A stretch of DNA of 64,000 nucleotides from Flammula alnicola. Lineage: Eukaryota > Basidiomycota > Agaricomycetes > Agaricales > Strophariaceae. Positions 35,356 through 46,912 of this stretch are shown here, piece by piece. How positions within the stretch are numbered: position 1 is the stretch's first letter; every line of letters begins with the position of its first letter. A program made the translations under genes and the position numbers. The stretch is taken from contig JADNRV010000027.1 in the NCBI GenBank assembly GCA_015499995.1, positions 248,001 through 312,000 on the forward strand. Reading direction: 5' to 3'. The notes beneath the pieces were generated by a model. That model searched no databases and had not been told where the DNA came from. It saw nothing but the letters and a program-made list of their open reading frames with translations.

Positions 35356-37544
35356 CTAGGGGGCGGCGGTGGTCATGACTTCAACTTTCTCCTTCTCGTC
35401 AATGTGGTCCTGGCTTGACGACTCGTCAAAAGAATCCGGGATGTCGTCGGCCAAGATGGCCTTGTCCATGAAAGTTTCGTGCGGAGGAAATGCCTTGGAA
35501 AGGACCAAGTAGACGCTGCCAGCCGAGAAAAACTGGGAGAATAATGTCTGTTAGCTGTATACCCGCGAAAAGTCAAGACATCCACATACTCCGTACAGCC
35601 ACGCAATATTAAACAAGAACGATGCGTTTCCTACTGGGATTTTAGGATTGATGTTATTGATTAACCCGGGAAGGGTTGGCGTGATGGACACTAGCAGAGT
35701 AACTGCTGCCCTCCAATTCTGTAATAGAGCAGAACGGGATTAGCCATGGGTTGACAGGGAAGTTGAAAGGATATGACATACAATCCCGTTCCAATACCGA
35801 TACCTTCCGCGAGGGTCGTACATCGCTGGAACATCAACCCTGCCGTGATGCACAAACCAGTACTGATGGAAGAAAGAGAAGGTCAGTCAAAACTAGACAG
35901 ACCTGGGGCCAAAATAATTATAACTTACATCGACAACCATTCTGAGAAACCGAGCGGAAACCCATCAACAACAGAAGATAGAAACATCTGACCAAGGTGA
36001 CGTACATTCCAGCGAAAGGGCCCAAGAAAACCGTATAGCCAGACATGAAAGAGAGAAATCCTGGAGCAGACGCCAGAATTTCCCATGGGCAGAGGACCCA
36101 CCCCCCAATAATGGCGCAGATAATTTGGCCCCGTTTAATGTTGATGTAATTTGGAAACAAGACTGTCATGTCGTTGGCCGCACTGAGACTGTTAGCGGAT
36201 ATATTGGTGCCAATGGTGGCAAGTATGAAACTGAAGGAGGCGAAGAATGCGGCTGCGCGGTTATCCCATCGATCGATGAGGCGCAAGGGATCCCATAAAA
36301 CTTCGCCATAGAGTACCTCGCCTGCGGAAGTGACAGCGATGCCTGAAGTCTTGCGTAAATACATGATAAATATGACGGATGTCGGCAGTACTGACCCACA
36401 AATCCAATGAGAGTAAATGCGACTGGGATGATGAACAACTGGATGTATTGCCTGTAAATTAAAAATGAGAATTGAGCAGCCACGAATAAATCCAACTTAC
36501 GCTTTCTCGTTCTTAGCATAACGCTGAGTAAAAGATTCAGTACTCGAAAGAGAAAGCAGACGAAAGGTATTTTACTCACAGTGAAGTCAGGAATATTTAC
36601 AGAGAGTGTCGCATAAATGCCAAGCGCGCTGTTTAAAGCACTCAACCATGCCCAACTGAAAGTACCGCCGCTCAAAGTCGTGTGCAGGGGCTCCAAACTG
36701 GTCTTGGGCGGTACTTTGACAAAGGCCCAGATCAACATGCTGAGCCAAGCGAAAGGAACGATAACGCCTTTGACAGTGAAGAAATGTCGAATGTTTTGAG
36801 GCGAAATGAACATCATAGGAAATTGAATGAGCCAGTAGAGGAAGTAGCACATCATCCCTAAAATTGCAAAACCAGTCGTCATTTTAAGATATAAAGTTGA
36901 GAGTACGTATAAACTAACCGACAGTGGTAATGTGGGAGGATTCGGGCAAACGGTTGGGTATGTGTGCGACAGAGGGCCATATTGCCTTCAGCATTTGGTA
37001 GACACATTCCGATCCAGTGAAAGTCTGGGATGTCCGTCAGTCGTCGAAGAACTATGTCTAAAATAGGAGATATTACCTGTATTCCGAACCAAAACATGGC
37101 CAGAACTACTCTGCTAACCACACTGAAGTAACTTAACCAAAATCCAAATGATGAACGATTGAGCACTGGGAATGCAACGTGGAGTCGGGCACCGATCGTG
37201 CCATTCAGCACCATGACTATCTATGGAATTCAAGGTTTCTGTTCATGGCCTTTCGATTGAGAAGAGGGGGGACTAACAGCGATAATGATGTTGCCCACTG
37301 CGATAGCGGGGAGAGCTTGTCGCCAAGACAGTCCAACCGCCAGCATAGAACTAGCTAGTTGCCACACAGCTGCGTTCGTGGCGTCCGAAATCCAATAAGC
37401 GACATAGTCCCAGGTCGTCCATGTTCTGTCCTCTGGAAGAACTGGGTCCATGTCCTTGTTGCTCCATCTTGAAGATGGTCCAAACCTGGACACGCGATGG
37501 TCGCTGATCGCCCAGCTGGAACGCTGCAGGAATCCTGGGGCCAT
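35356..37544 (-). CDS. NCS1-family nucleobase/allantoin permease
   Basis: Proton-coupled uptake of a purine or pyrimidine base, allantoin, hydantoin or a related compound at the plasma membrane (FUR4/DAL4/FUI1 group). The start includes RWSNKDMDPVLPEDRTWTTW, DYVAYWISDATNAAVWQLAS and GLSWRQALPAIAVGNII. Downstream blocks are GTIGARLHVAFPVLNRSSFG, MMCYFLYWLIQFPMMFISPQ, ATIGTNISANSLSAANDMT and FPNYINIKRGQIICAIIGGW. About 12 hydrophobic segments are expected and most can be seen. The C-terminal tail is acidic and cytosolic (DDIPDSFDESSQDHIDEKEK) and ends at TAG 35356-35358. Seven or more introns of about 50 nt interrupt it. The substrate cannot be set from sequence by eye. Confidence 0.85.
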
Positions 37545-38450
37545 CTCGACCTTTGGGGAAGTTGGGAGAAGGAGGAGAGGATACGGAACCGCGGGTGGTT
37601 ATGCGAGAGAAATTTCTTAAGTTATCTTATCCCAGGACACCACATGGCCGATAGAGCAGGGGCCTAGATAAGAAAGATATACAAAAATGAAGGATATGAT
37701 GGCCGCGAGAATAGCGCTCCAGAGCGTTCCTTGCTGTGATATTCGCAGTGGCCTGTGGCGGTCGGCTATAGTAGTACTATACCTTCGATGTTGGGGAACT
37801 GCAGTCGTTATCGACGAGGAACGGGCTGGCGGGAATCGAAATAATGCTTAGCAACGATCCAAGCTGTTTCGACGTCGATAAAGATAGGCATCCCAAGAGA
37901 ATACATCATATCACAAGGGGAAAGGGGAATCGGCTCCCATGTCATAGATAACGATGTTGTAAAGATCAATACCGCTGGGTTGCCAATATTCCTGACACCT
38001 GTGGGCAGAAGACTGGGCTCATTTTTGAGATCGCTGAGTAGGGAACGATGTGGTCAAGAGTCAAGGACATTTATGCAGGAATTGAGTGAGTAAAGGTTGG
38101 TTATGGCGTGACATTCCCTCATCTTCAAGTTGTTCCTCCCTTGTTCTGTCATTCCTCAGGCCTCATTCCTCTTCTTTGAAGTACAAGCACGCGTAGGACG
38201 CCCTAGACCAATCCTAGACTGCGATGGACTCAAAATCAGACGCCCTGTTATTTCTTCAGTCCGTGAGCATTCCGTACCGCCTTCATCCGATTCCGAAAAT
38301 TGAATCACGAGTCCGCAGAAAGATGCCTTTGGCTTTCGTCCCTTACTCTGTGGATTGAATACCTTCGTCGCTCCTAACTCGGCCCTTCGTTCGCCGAGGT
38401 TTTATCAAAATTTCGCCGACGCCTAAGCTTGCAGATAAACTTGAAGCCTC
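37545..38450. promoter_or_regulatory. divergent promoter region, NCS1 permease and RCF1
   Basis: A 906 bp spacer between two divergently transcribed genes, without a recognisable ORF. It must carry both promoters. Pyrimidine-rich stretches occur near 38100-38180. Confidence 0.35.
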
Positions 38451-39092
38451 ATGAGCACAGCGGTGTATCAAGATCCTTTGGAAACATGGAGTGAAAAGGC
38501 CAATCGGAAGTTCAAAGAGAACCCATGGGTGCCCATAGGTGCGTCGAACTCATACAGACCACTTCTTTTGCGTTTCATTTACATATGTACCTATTGCACC
38601 TTCTCAGGATGCCTCGCAACATGTGGTGCCCTCGTCATGTCTGCTATCAAAATGCGGCAGGGCCAGTCCAAAAATATGAACTACTGGCTGCGCACTCGCG
38701 TCGTCCTCCAAGGTCTGACCCTCGTCGTGCTCGTCGCGGGCTCCATGTCTATCCAAAAGTCCAGAAACAAAGAGATAGCGGACGCAGGGGTCGGAAAGAA
38801 TGAAGAGGGTCTTCTGCGGAACGAGAAGGAGAGGCAAGAATTTGAGGAGAGGCTTAGGGAGGCGCAGCATGCTACGGAGATGGAGGAAAGCGCTGGGCTG
38901 AGCGGGATGAAGACTGTCAAGGGCCCGACGGTGAATATGGAGAGACGAGAAGAGGAGAGGAGGAAACAAGCTTCAGCCTCGGAACAGGCTGCTGGCTCGA
39001 CTATTGCTGCTGTGAAGAAGAGCAGGAGCTGGGGTTGGTGGTCAAAGGGCAGCAGCGGTTCAGGTTCACAGGAGGGCGAGGACTCGAGTTGA
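38451..39092 (+). CDS. RCF1: respiratory supercomplex factor 1 (HIG1 domain)
   Basis: Inner mitochondrial membrane protein that helps assemble complex III-IV supercomplexes. The start PLETWSEKANRKFKENPWVP and, after a 68 nt intron (about 38539-38607), CLATCGALVMSAIKMRQGQS make the HIG1 domain. The second hairpin segment LQGLTLVVLVAGSMSIQ follows. The remainder is a charged coiled-coil region (NEKERQEFEERLREAQ) and a serine-rich tail ending at TGA 39090-39092. The intron happens to be open in frame, so an unspliced reading adds about 23 residues. Length is about 190 residues, normal for fungal Rcf1. Confidence 0.87.
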   Translation: MSTAVYQDPLETWSEKANRKFKENPWVPIGASNSYRPLLLRFIYICTYCTFSGCLATCGALVMSAIKMRQGQSKNMNYWLRTRVVLQGLTLVVLVAGSMSIQKSRNKEIADAGVGKNEEGLLRNEKERQEFEERLREAQHATEMEESAGLSGMKTVKGPTVNMERREEERRKQASASEQAAGSTIAAVKKSRSWGWWSKGSSGSGSQEGEDSS

Positions 39093-39330
39093 GATGATAT
39101 CCGTTTTGCCCCTAATGTTAATTCTATCGTGACTCCCAACTCAACTCCTCGGGCTCGTCGTCCCCTCCTCTCCTTTACTAAAGAGCAGCTGGACATTACT
39201 GAAAAATACACCACCATCCACGTCTCTCGATATGTCGTAAACTTCCATCCTGATATCCAAGTCGAGGTCGAGTGTCCGTCCGTCTAGTTCCATCCACCCC
39301 GGAAAAAACCTCAACGCCAGTCCCTCCCGT

Positions 39331-39742
39331 TCATGAGTCCGATCTCTCCAAGATTGACTCCGGCCGCTTCTCCACGTCCGTTACTTCGACGGCAAGCTTC
39401 CAGCCGCCATATAGCTGGTTCACAACGGCACTTCGTCGGAGAACAGTGCTCTCCTTGACGGCTTCGGCATAGAGAGAACGCACTTTCTCTGCGTCCGATT
39501 CGTTCTGAGAGGAAAACAGCAACGTCAGTCATTGTTCCAGAAAAAAATCCAACACCGACAGTATGATTTTCAGCCTCTCAAGAACAGGGATTAGGACTTA
39601 CTTGGATAGTGCGGAAGGTATCCTTTGTGCGGCGCACAAAGTATTCTCGAAAGTTATACGAGCTGAAAGACTGCGATGTGCGCAGCATGTTGTGGTACAA
39701 GTTGAGGATCGCTTGTCGACTTGGGGTGGCTACGGCGGACAT
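39331..39742 (-). CDS. ISD11: ISD11/LYRM4, LYR-motif partner of cysteine desulfurase
   Basis: Small mitochondrial matrix protein that stabilises the Nfs1 cysteine desulfurase in iron-sulfur cluster synthesis. Exon 1 reads SRQAILNLYHNMLRTSQSF, then SSYNFREYFVRRTKDTFR, matching Isd11. The usual LYR motif appears as LYHNMLR. Exon 2 begins NESDAEKVRSLYAEAVKEST and ends at TGA 39331-39333. A single intron (about 39506-39601) has clean GTAAGT and CTCAG borders. About 105 residues, as expected. It shares a 268 bp divergent spacer with URM1, and both genes serve sulfur transfer: URM1 thiolation uses sulfur from Nfs1. Co-regulation is an inference. Confidence 0.87.
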
Positions 39743-40010
39743 GACTGGCTGGGATTAGGTACTAAATGTTGTACGAGAGAAAATTCCAAGAAGTTGGTAT
39801 TCAAGTAAATGAATACGAGACGGAGAAAGGGGATACTTAGTGGGTGTGTCATCATCATAATTTGGACTTACGTAATTAGACTACAGATCAATTGATCGAC
39901 ATCTTATCTCGCTGCCTACATCTCCTGGCATCTCCCTCAAGCATCGCGCTCTACCTCAGGCTCAACGTTTAACTCTCGTATTCTGTCTTTATTCAATCAA
40001 TTCGCTCCAA

Positions 40011-40448
40011 ATGTCTACTATCTCCCTCAAAATTGAATTCGGCGGAGGACTCGAATTACTCTTCTCTAATCAACGATCATACCGAATCGACGTTCCATCG
40101 CTGGTTCCGACGGATAACTCAACCAATGCGAGCAGTCTTGCGGGCAAGGAGACCAAGCCTGTCGACGTCAATTACTTGATTCACCATATGCGAGACCATA
40201 TGCTGAAAGAGCGGGTGGAGCTGTTCATGGAGAACGATACAGTGTGAGTGCTCTCCTCTATCTTTGGGTTGCAAATTTTATTTTTTCGTCCTGCTAACTG
40301 TGCTGCGTTGTCTGCTTATCCGAATTTTAGACGACCAGGTATTCTGGTGCTTATTAATGACACGGATTGGGAGCTGGAAGGCGAGGGTGAATACCCCCTC
40401 AAGGACGGAGACGAGGTCGTTTTCATCTCGACGTTGCACGGGGGGTGA
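40011..40448 (+). CDS. URM1: ubiquitin-related modifier URM1
   Basis: Sulfur carrier for thiolation of tRNA wobble uridine (with Uba4) and a protein modifier. The start [20 protein letters not shown] has the family GGxELLF motif. Exon 2 has [20 protein letters not shown] and ends [10 protein letters not shown] with the diglycine needed for thiocarboxylation. One intron (40242-40329) splits codon GT|A. The frame is exact and the stop is TGA 40446-40448. About 116 residues, slightly longer than yeast Urm1. Confidence 0.93.
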
Positions 40449-40844
40449 TGTTGTGGAAGATCACCCCTAGACCTGAATAAGATACCTTCAAGCATACCCC
40501 TCAACTTCCAACATATTCTCCGGATATCTCGTTGACTTTGGAGGTCGGAATAACTGTTGTGACTGCTTGAAGCTCGATTATTTCAACCAGTGCACCTCGA
40601 GGATCGCTTGAATTTCGCGTCGTACATGTATATCTAGAGTGACATTTATACAATGTAAGATACCATTGTGAGTCGATTCATCGGCAAGCCTCTCATACCG
40701 TCATTGCCTGCGAAATCTCCATAAAAAGTGACTGTAGTGAGAGAAGTTCCGAAAAAGGCAATATAGCCAGTCAAGCTCCTCTCTTCCGACCCGCCTTACT
40801 GTCAGTTCTCTAGATCTCTCGCGGCGTGCTCACGCCTGCGGGCC

Positions 40845-43800
40845 ATGGCTGCAGAGCCGCCATCCAGCGAAGCAATTGGTCAAGATATCAAGCTACCTGC
40901 GGAGATCCTCGAGCCAGCCTCGTCCGAACTACCCGAACTCCCAAAATCTGGCGACATCAACACCCCTCTCGGCAAGCCAGACTCCGTCCCTAACGAAGTA
41001 TTACGACAAGAAGAATCACTAGAATCATTGAAGAACATTGAAACTCCCGCAAAGCGGCCGTCATTTCCATCTCGACCATTTCCTCCTGCTTTCAACAAGT
41101 TCATTCTGTACGAGAATCGACTTCGTTTCTATATCATCGCATCCAATGCGTCAGATTCTCGGCATCGTATAATCAAGATAGACCGTACGACTCAGGATGA
41201 CAGTCTCAATGTAATAGAAGATGAGGTGGAATACACCGGGAAGCAAATGAGTGCCATGCTCAAGATGTTAGATGACGGAAATCGCGCTTCAGGTGGTTTG
41301 GGGAAAGCAAAGGTGTTCTTTGGAATTGCGGGTGAGTTGTACTTCACAATGTCGAGTATATGTGTTGATTCGACATTACGAATACCAGGTTTCATCCGTT
41401 TCACTGCTGGATGGTACATGATCCTCGTTTCCAAGCGCTCTGTTGTCGCCCTTCTGGGCGGCCATTACCTATACCATTGCGAAAATTCGGACATCATACC
41501 AGTTTCTTTCAATCACAAGATCGAAAAGCCTGCAGAAGAACAAAGACTCATGAACATCTTCAAGCAAGTCGACATGTCCAAGAACTTCTATTTCAGGTGG
41601 ATAATTCATCAACAATTCACTCACGAAATAGCCGTTCACGATTTTATTAGTTACACCTACGATCTTACTTCGACTCTGCAACACAATTTAACGGGTCCTG
41701 TTCGCTCCGGCGAAAACAACTGGCCAATTAACGACAGGTTTGCTTGGAACTTCAATATGCTCACAGCGCCGTTTGCTGGTTGTGATGTCCCTCCTTTGAA
41801 ACATTACTGGCTATTACCTCTAGTCCACGGACATGTCGACCAAGCAAGTACGCGATCGCCTGTTCCTATTTTGTCATTTCACTCATCGATACGATTTCTT
41901 TCAGAATTAACTGTTCTTGGTCGCGTTATCTTTGTTACCCTTATCGCACGTCGGTCACGCCATTTCGCTGGGGCACGCTATCTCAAACGAGGAGTCAACG
42001 ATGAGGTTAGTAAATCAGCCTTCATATCTGCCCTCGATTTTAAATACTCTCGTCAGGGCAACGTGGCTAACGAAGTCGAAACGGAACAAATTGTATGCGA
42101 GGCTCTTACAACACCTTTCTACTACCCAGCTCGAGGTCGAGCTGAAGACCATCGTAATAGGAGACCCAATCCAAACTATACCAGCTATGTTCAGGTCGGG
42201 ATTATTCTTCCACGCCCTTCTCCACTATCTAACTATTGTCGCTATAGTATAGGGGAAGTATTCCCATATATTGGACTCAAGAAACGACTAGTATGAGCCC
42301 AAAACCTCCTATTGAAAGCGAGTCAGTTTTCGTTGCATAAGCGCATTTTACTGATGCATTTTGACCTCTCAGTCAGCGTCGTAGATCCATTTTATACTGC
42401 CGCATCTCGGCACTTCGATGACCTCTTCCAACGGTATGGTGCTCCGATAACCATACTGAACCTCATCAAGAGACGGGAACCTGTGCCGCGTGAATCAAAG
42501 TTGCTCGACGAGTACACGCAATGCGTGAAATACCTCAATCAGTTCCTGCCTCGCGACAAGAAAATGGTGTACCGTGCTTGGGATATGTCTCGAGCATACA
42601 AAGAGTGAGATTCTTGCTCAAATTCATTATCGAGGTAGCTGACAATGGAATTTTTTTTAAATAGGAAGACACAAGACGTGATAAGCTACCTTGAAGATAT
42701 CGCTGAAGAGTCTATTCAGATGACAAGTTTCTTCCACTCCGGACCGGAACCCTATTCTCATTATCTGAACTCTGAGGGAGAGTAAGTCCATTGCCTATTT
42801 CTGTAAGGCTCTTGACTGATAATACCACAGCGGCAATAAAGCAGCTTGGCGCAGCAGTATTTCGCTACAGAACGGGATATGCAGGACAAACTGTGTGGAC
42901 TGTCTGGATCGCACAAACGCCGCACAGTTCGTTTTTGGGAAGCGAGCCCTTGGACATCAGCTCTATGCTCTCGGAGTCGTTGAAAGTCCTAACCTGGCAT
43001 TTGATTCAGATGCTGTCAACATGTTGACTGAGATGTATCATGACCACGGCGATTGTGAGTGGTCCAAACTCGACATGTGTTTTGAAATCTTTTAAGAGGA
43101 ATATCAGCCATCGCCCTTCAATACACTGGCAGCGCCCTTGTCAATCGCGTGGAAACATATCGACGAATGCCACATTGGAATAGTCATTCTCGGGACATCA
43201 TCGAGAACATCAGGCGTTTCTACACGAATTCATTACTTGGTAAGCAGTCCGCAACCTTTGCTCCTTGGAAATCGTTCTTAGATTTTACTTCCTGTAGATG
43301 CGGATAAGCAAACCGCGATCAATCTTTTCCTTGGAGTGCAGAAAGAACGCGCCATCATCCACCCTCCAGTGCGAGGCGGCTACCAAAAATGGTTTAACCC
43401 CGAACACCTCAAGCCTGCATATGCCTTGGCTGAATGCGACGAAGGCCTTCGTCGCTTCGTACAGCAGAAAGGCGACTATTGGGTCGAGTATTATCGGCCT
43501 TTGCTATTTACTTCTCTCGGAAAACACTTTGCGTATTCGATGAACAGCACACTCAAGCTCCCAGGGTAAGCAGTTCTCTTTCTTTCTCCTATCTGTAAAG
43601 GCTTACTTACGGATGTCTCATCTAGAAAAACGGCGAAAGACGTGAACCACAGTCCATTCCAAGCCCATGGATATCGGTCAGCGGATCCACAATCGCGGTA
43701 AGATATAACCTCTTCTACTCGTGATACTGTGCCTCCTGAGCTTTCGAAATTCAGAGTGGTGCAGGGCGTTCGGCGTTGGATAACTTCACGTCCCTCCTCA

Positions 43801-44249
43801 CGCCAGGAGAAAGCTCGTGGCAAATCGACTCCGAAGCCTGAAGCCCAGAAACCGGCTTCAGAACTTCCTCTAGACAGGCAACATTCGGATGTAGTTGCGA
43901 TAGCGATGCTCAACCCAAAGTATCGGAGAAAGAAGAGCTTGAATATCAAGGGTCGGTCTAATCCTATTACTTCTTGACTTGGATCTTGCGCTCAAATTTT
44001 ATGTACAGGTATATTGATCAATGTCAAGTACTCTTAGATGCGCCGACTACATTGGGCGAGCGGAAAAACTTGGAAGTCTATGCCCTGGCTGTGCAGACAG
44101 CGAAAGGAGAAGGTCTTGACCACTGGCGCGAGGAGGTGCCGAAGGAGTTCCCTCCTTACGTAGAACGAAGTTCCACTCGGTACCTCGACGATGTAAAGAA
44201 TGAAGCATTCCCAGTATCGTTCAGGTACGACATATGGTTAGGTGTTTGA
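40845..44249 (+). CDS. FIG4: FIG4-type polyphosphoinositide phosphatase (SAC domain)
   Basis: PI(3,5)P2 5-phosphatase of the vacuole/endosome, working with Vac14 and the kinase Fab1. After a Pro/Glu-rich leader the SAC N-domain begins [20 protein letters not shown]. Next come FFGIAG joined over an intron to [16 protein letters not shown], and [16 protein letters not shown]. Later blocks are [10 protein letters not shown] and [19 protein letters not shown]. The catalytic CX5R motif is in [20 protein letters not shown] (about 42885), then [18 protein letters not shown]. The C-terminus ends [12 protein letters not shown]. Around ten short introns lie within. The last 152 bp are duplicated at 49069-49223. 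It is distinguished from SAC1 by the conserved FIG4-type C-terminal half and lack of a clear final membrane anchor. Confidence 0.9.
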
Positions 44250-44314
44250 CAAAATGGTTGATACAGAGCATAGATGCTGCATTGGAGTTGTACAAACAAT
44301 GTAACTAGTTATGT

Positions 44315-45256
44315 TTACCAATGCTGCACCGCAATATTGTGTATACGTTGTTTGAGACCTCGGCCTGTCGTATGGAAGCGAGGGCCACGACGAGCACAGG
44401 GAGCTGCGTCGTGATGCCCCGAATCCAGGTAGAACGCCTCAGTTCTAGAGCCCACAATCAATAATCCCTGGAGGAGAGGGTCCCTTCGTTTTGGCGCCGC
44501 CATCTCAAGGTATTCTATCATTTGAAGACGAGATACAGTCAGGGTTCTCGAATTCTTCTTCACTTCCACGATGAGCAAAAGCGTATCATCTGTTAACGTC
44601 TCGGTCGCCTTAACGACGAGGAAGTCCGGAATGCGAGAACCCTTCTTGGAACCTGGTATCCTACGGGACTTCGTCGGATTCCCATATGAATCGAACGAGG
44701 TATTGCCCGCGTCCCAATCCATATCTTCTGCATCGTTGTCCTCCTGCTGCTCCTCCTGCTGCTGGTCCTCCTGCTGGTCCTCCTGCTGCTGGTCCTCCTG
44801 CTGGTCCTCCTGCTGCTGGTCCTCCTGCTGCTGCTGCTCCTCATCACCATCATCATCATCCACGTCCTTATCCCCATCATCCTCTGCGTCGTCATCTTCA
44901 TTATCCTGGTTATGTTCGGGTTCCTCGTCATCAGGCATGTCCACGTCGTCACCACCAAGTTGTAGCATATCTGCTGCATCTGCATTCCGGTGTTGGTAAT
45001 CATCCGAGCCCTGCTCACCAATATCGCTCAGAAACTCTCCGTCGTGTTCAGGACGCAATATCGCCTGCGGCTTGATCATGAAATGACGGTGGGTCGGGAA
45101 AAAAGCACGCAGATAGGACGTCAAGGGCCCGTACATGGAATTCTCGAAGCGGATCCCAGGGTATATGTTGACAACGTTGGCGAGTCTAGTATTGAGCCAT
45201 TGGGCCATAGCGGGGATCGGGATTGCTGGCTGAGCGGGTGGATTTGGTTGCGCCAT
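44315..45256 (-). CDS. acidic-repeat protein with PD-(D/E)XK nuclease-like motif
   Basis: Uninterrupted 313-residue ORF with no known name. Residues 1-80 form a predicted folded start (MAQWLNTRLANVVNIYPGIR). The middle is extremely acidic and then Q/E/D-rich, encoded by an imperfect trinucleotide-type repeat at 44741-44840. The C-terminal part reads SRIPDFLVVKA, then TLLLIVEVKKNSRTL, which fits the P-D...(D/E)-X-K core of restriction-endonuclease-like nucleases, here IPDF and EVK. Similar basidiomycete proteins of unknown role exist to my recollection. The gene is whole in duplication unit 1 and reduced to about 85 bp in unit 2. A DNA- or RNA-processing role is a guess from the motif only. 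Confidence 0.55.
   Translation of the reverse strand: MAQPNPPAQPAIPIPAMAQWLNTRLANVVNIYPGIRFENSMYGPLTSYLRAFFPTHRHFMIKPQAILRPEHDGEFLSDIGEQGSDDYQHRNADAADMLQLGGDDVDMPDDEEPEHNQDNEDDDAEDDGDKDVDDDDGDEEQQQQEDQQQEDQQEDQQQEDQQEDQQQEEQQEDNDAEDMDWDAGNTSFDSYGNPTKSRRIPGSKKGSRIPDFLVVKATETLTDDTLLLIVEVKKNSRTLTVSRLQMIEYLEMAAPKRRDPLLQGLLIVGSRTEAFYLDSGHHDAAPCARRGPRFHTTGRGLKQRIHNIAVQHW
44741..44840. repeat. imperfect CTGCTGGTCCTC-type microsatellite within a coding region
   Basis: Alternating CTCCTGCTG and CTGGTCCTC units on the + strand. On the coding (minus) strand they give repeats of QQED and QQQED. All units are multiples of three, so length changes would keep the frame. Confidence 0.85.
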
Positions 45257-45737
45257 TTGTGCCGCCTGTCAAATGATCTGAATTGAGATGAGTCGCGTCC
45301 AAGCAGAAAACTTCAAATCAACTAACACTTGCGTGAGGCTTGAGCTTGAAGCTTGAAGGTAGACAGCATCAATTCTATGAACCTTTATATACCGGGTTTC
45401 GTCTTCACATGGAAGCAAGGAGACGGAATCACATATGCTTTGTGTTTTGCACTCAGCTAGACGGAGCACACGGACTTTCCTTACACGACTTACAACAAAA
45501 GGCCGGACGCATTCGTTTGGGTAAAACAAAGGATTCGGAACAGAAAATAACAAAAAGAAACAATCAGAAAGCTAATAGAGAAGGTTTTGGAGAACAAACG
45601 GTTCACAAAAGATAGTTGTTGTGTACCATCGTGATACCGATAAGAAATAGCCATCCTTGTACAAGAAAAGGCACTGAATGAATCATGGAATCTTTGGGGG
45701 GAAACAAGAGACGTTCACGTGGATCCCGAAAATGTTA

Positions 45738-45972
45738 CAGTGTCTTGCATATTGTTTTGCACATCAACTTCGCCAGATTTTGCGTGGGTGCTGACAAATG
45801 TTGATGGTGCCTTGGTCGGCAAGTTCGGCTGTCGAGCACACACACCAACTGAATGCCCTCGGGTATGCAAGCGGAAACGGCATCTGAACGGCATCACGTT
45901 TCCCATGCTAGGCAAGCAGGGCCAAACAGCTGTTGAAAAAAATCCGTGTGCAAAACAATATGCAAGACACTG
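45738..45972. mobile_element. 235 bp MITE with TA target site (Tc1/mariner-pogo type)
   Basis: Perfect 26-bp terminal inverted repeats: the left end begins CAGTGTCTTGCATATTGTTT (45738-45763), and its exact reverse complement closes the element (45947-45972). A TA dinucleotide flanks both ends, the target duplication of Tc1/mariner/pogo transposons. The 183 bp interior codes for nothing recognisable. Autonomy would require a transposase elsewhere. It sits in duplication unit 1; the matching part of unit 2 is deleted. Confidence 0.85.
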
Positions 45973-46558
45973 TATTGTTGTCAAATTTCAAAATGAGCAG
46001 ATCTAGTATCTACAGATAAACGCCCTGCAGTGCGCATGCATTATCCATCCATACTATATAAGGGCGGCTAGCTGCATCGCGCATGACTCGCCTAGCAATT
46101 TATATTCCAACAATTGTGGTGGATACTAATAGTACACATATGACGATGGGTACTCACGCATTAAAAAAATCATGGAATTCTATATGGGAAAACAATGAAA
46201 GTCGCAGAGGAGAGAGTTGAAAACAACACGCCTTGTGGATTGGCAATTAGTAATACTACATAGAGTATACCACCGGGTCAACCTTGCAGAGACAATAATC
46301 ACGTAATGACGTCGATAGCTTATAATGGCAGGTGGCATGTAGTCCAGGTCAACCAGAACGAACCCAGCAATCTCATCTTCAACACCTTCGATATCTCTCC
46401 TTCGGAAGTTTCACTTCGTCCTCCTTCCCATTTGTTGCTGTTTGATTGATATCTCAAGTGCTGTTTACGGTCTGTTGTTCTTGATTGTCCGGAAATGCAT
46501 GAGCATTCTACTAACGCATTCAAACAGCATTATAGAATTAAGAACATCGTCTTCTGAC
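45973..46558. other. upstream region of the orphan gene
   Basis: Non-coding stretch after the MITE. From about 46380 it matches 49445-49615 upstream of the second orphan copy, including a shared ACGGTCTGTTGTTCT segment, so promoter and 5' UTR were duplicated with the gene. Confidence 0.45.
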
Positions 46559-46912
46559 ATGGTGCATAACATTGCCGGCCTCCTCATCACTATGAAGCAG
46601 ATGCGCGAAATGGCGTCTCATCTTTCCCAGAAACCCGTAACCGAGTTAACCGAGGCCTATCACATTTGTCGGGCGGAAGCCCTAAAGTTCCAGACTCGCT
46701 GGGTGCCGCTCGACTACCCAAAGGATTCGGATTTGAAGAAACCCAGGATCTTATTGGTATTACGTGAACACGAGTCGGAGAAGACGATCGACGTGAAGAA
46801 GGGCGGCCGTACGAAACTTGCGAGAACGGCTAGGGAATGGTTGAAGGCGCGTGGTGTTTCAGGAGCGGAGAAAATCAAGTTCGTGGACACCGAGGATCCC
46901 TTTTACTTATGA
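46559..46912 (+). CDS. small orphan protein, copy 1
   Basis: A 117-residue protein without a recognised family. It starts MVHNIAGLLITMKQMREMAS, has a CxxC-free single Cys in YHICRAEALKFQTRWVPLDY, a basic middle, and ends KIKFVDTEDPFYL. No signal peptide or membrane segment is visible. Copy 2 at 49616-49969 keeps the frame and length while differing at about 14 residues, which supports a real coding gene. An upstream ATG (46499) could add 20 residues in the same frame. Confidence 0.6.
   Translation: MVHNIAGLLITMKQMREMASHLSQKPVTELTEAYHICRAEALKFQTRWVPLDYPKDSDLKKPRILLVLREHESEKTIDVKKGGRTKLARTAREWLKARGVSGAEKIKFVDTEDPFYL

Noticed and set aside
44571..45075. Serine/cysteine-rich and proline-rich ORFs on the + strand
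   Set aside because: They are antisense shadows of the QQED repeat in the minus-strand gene.
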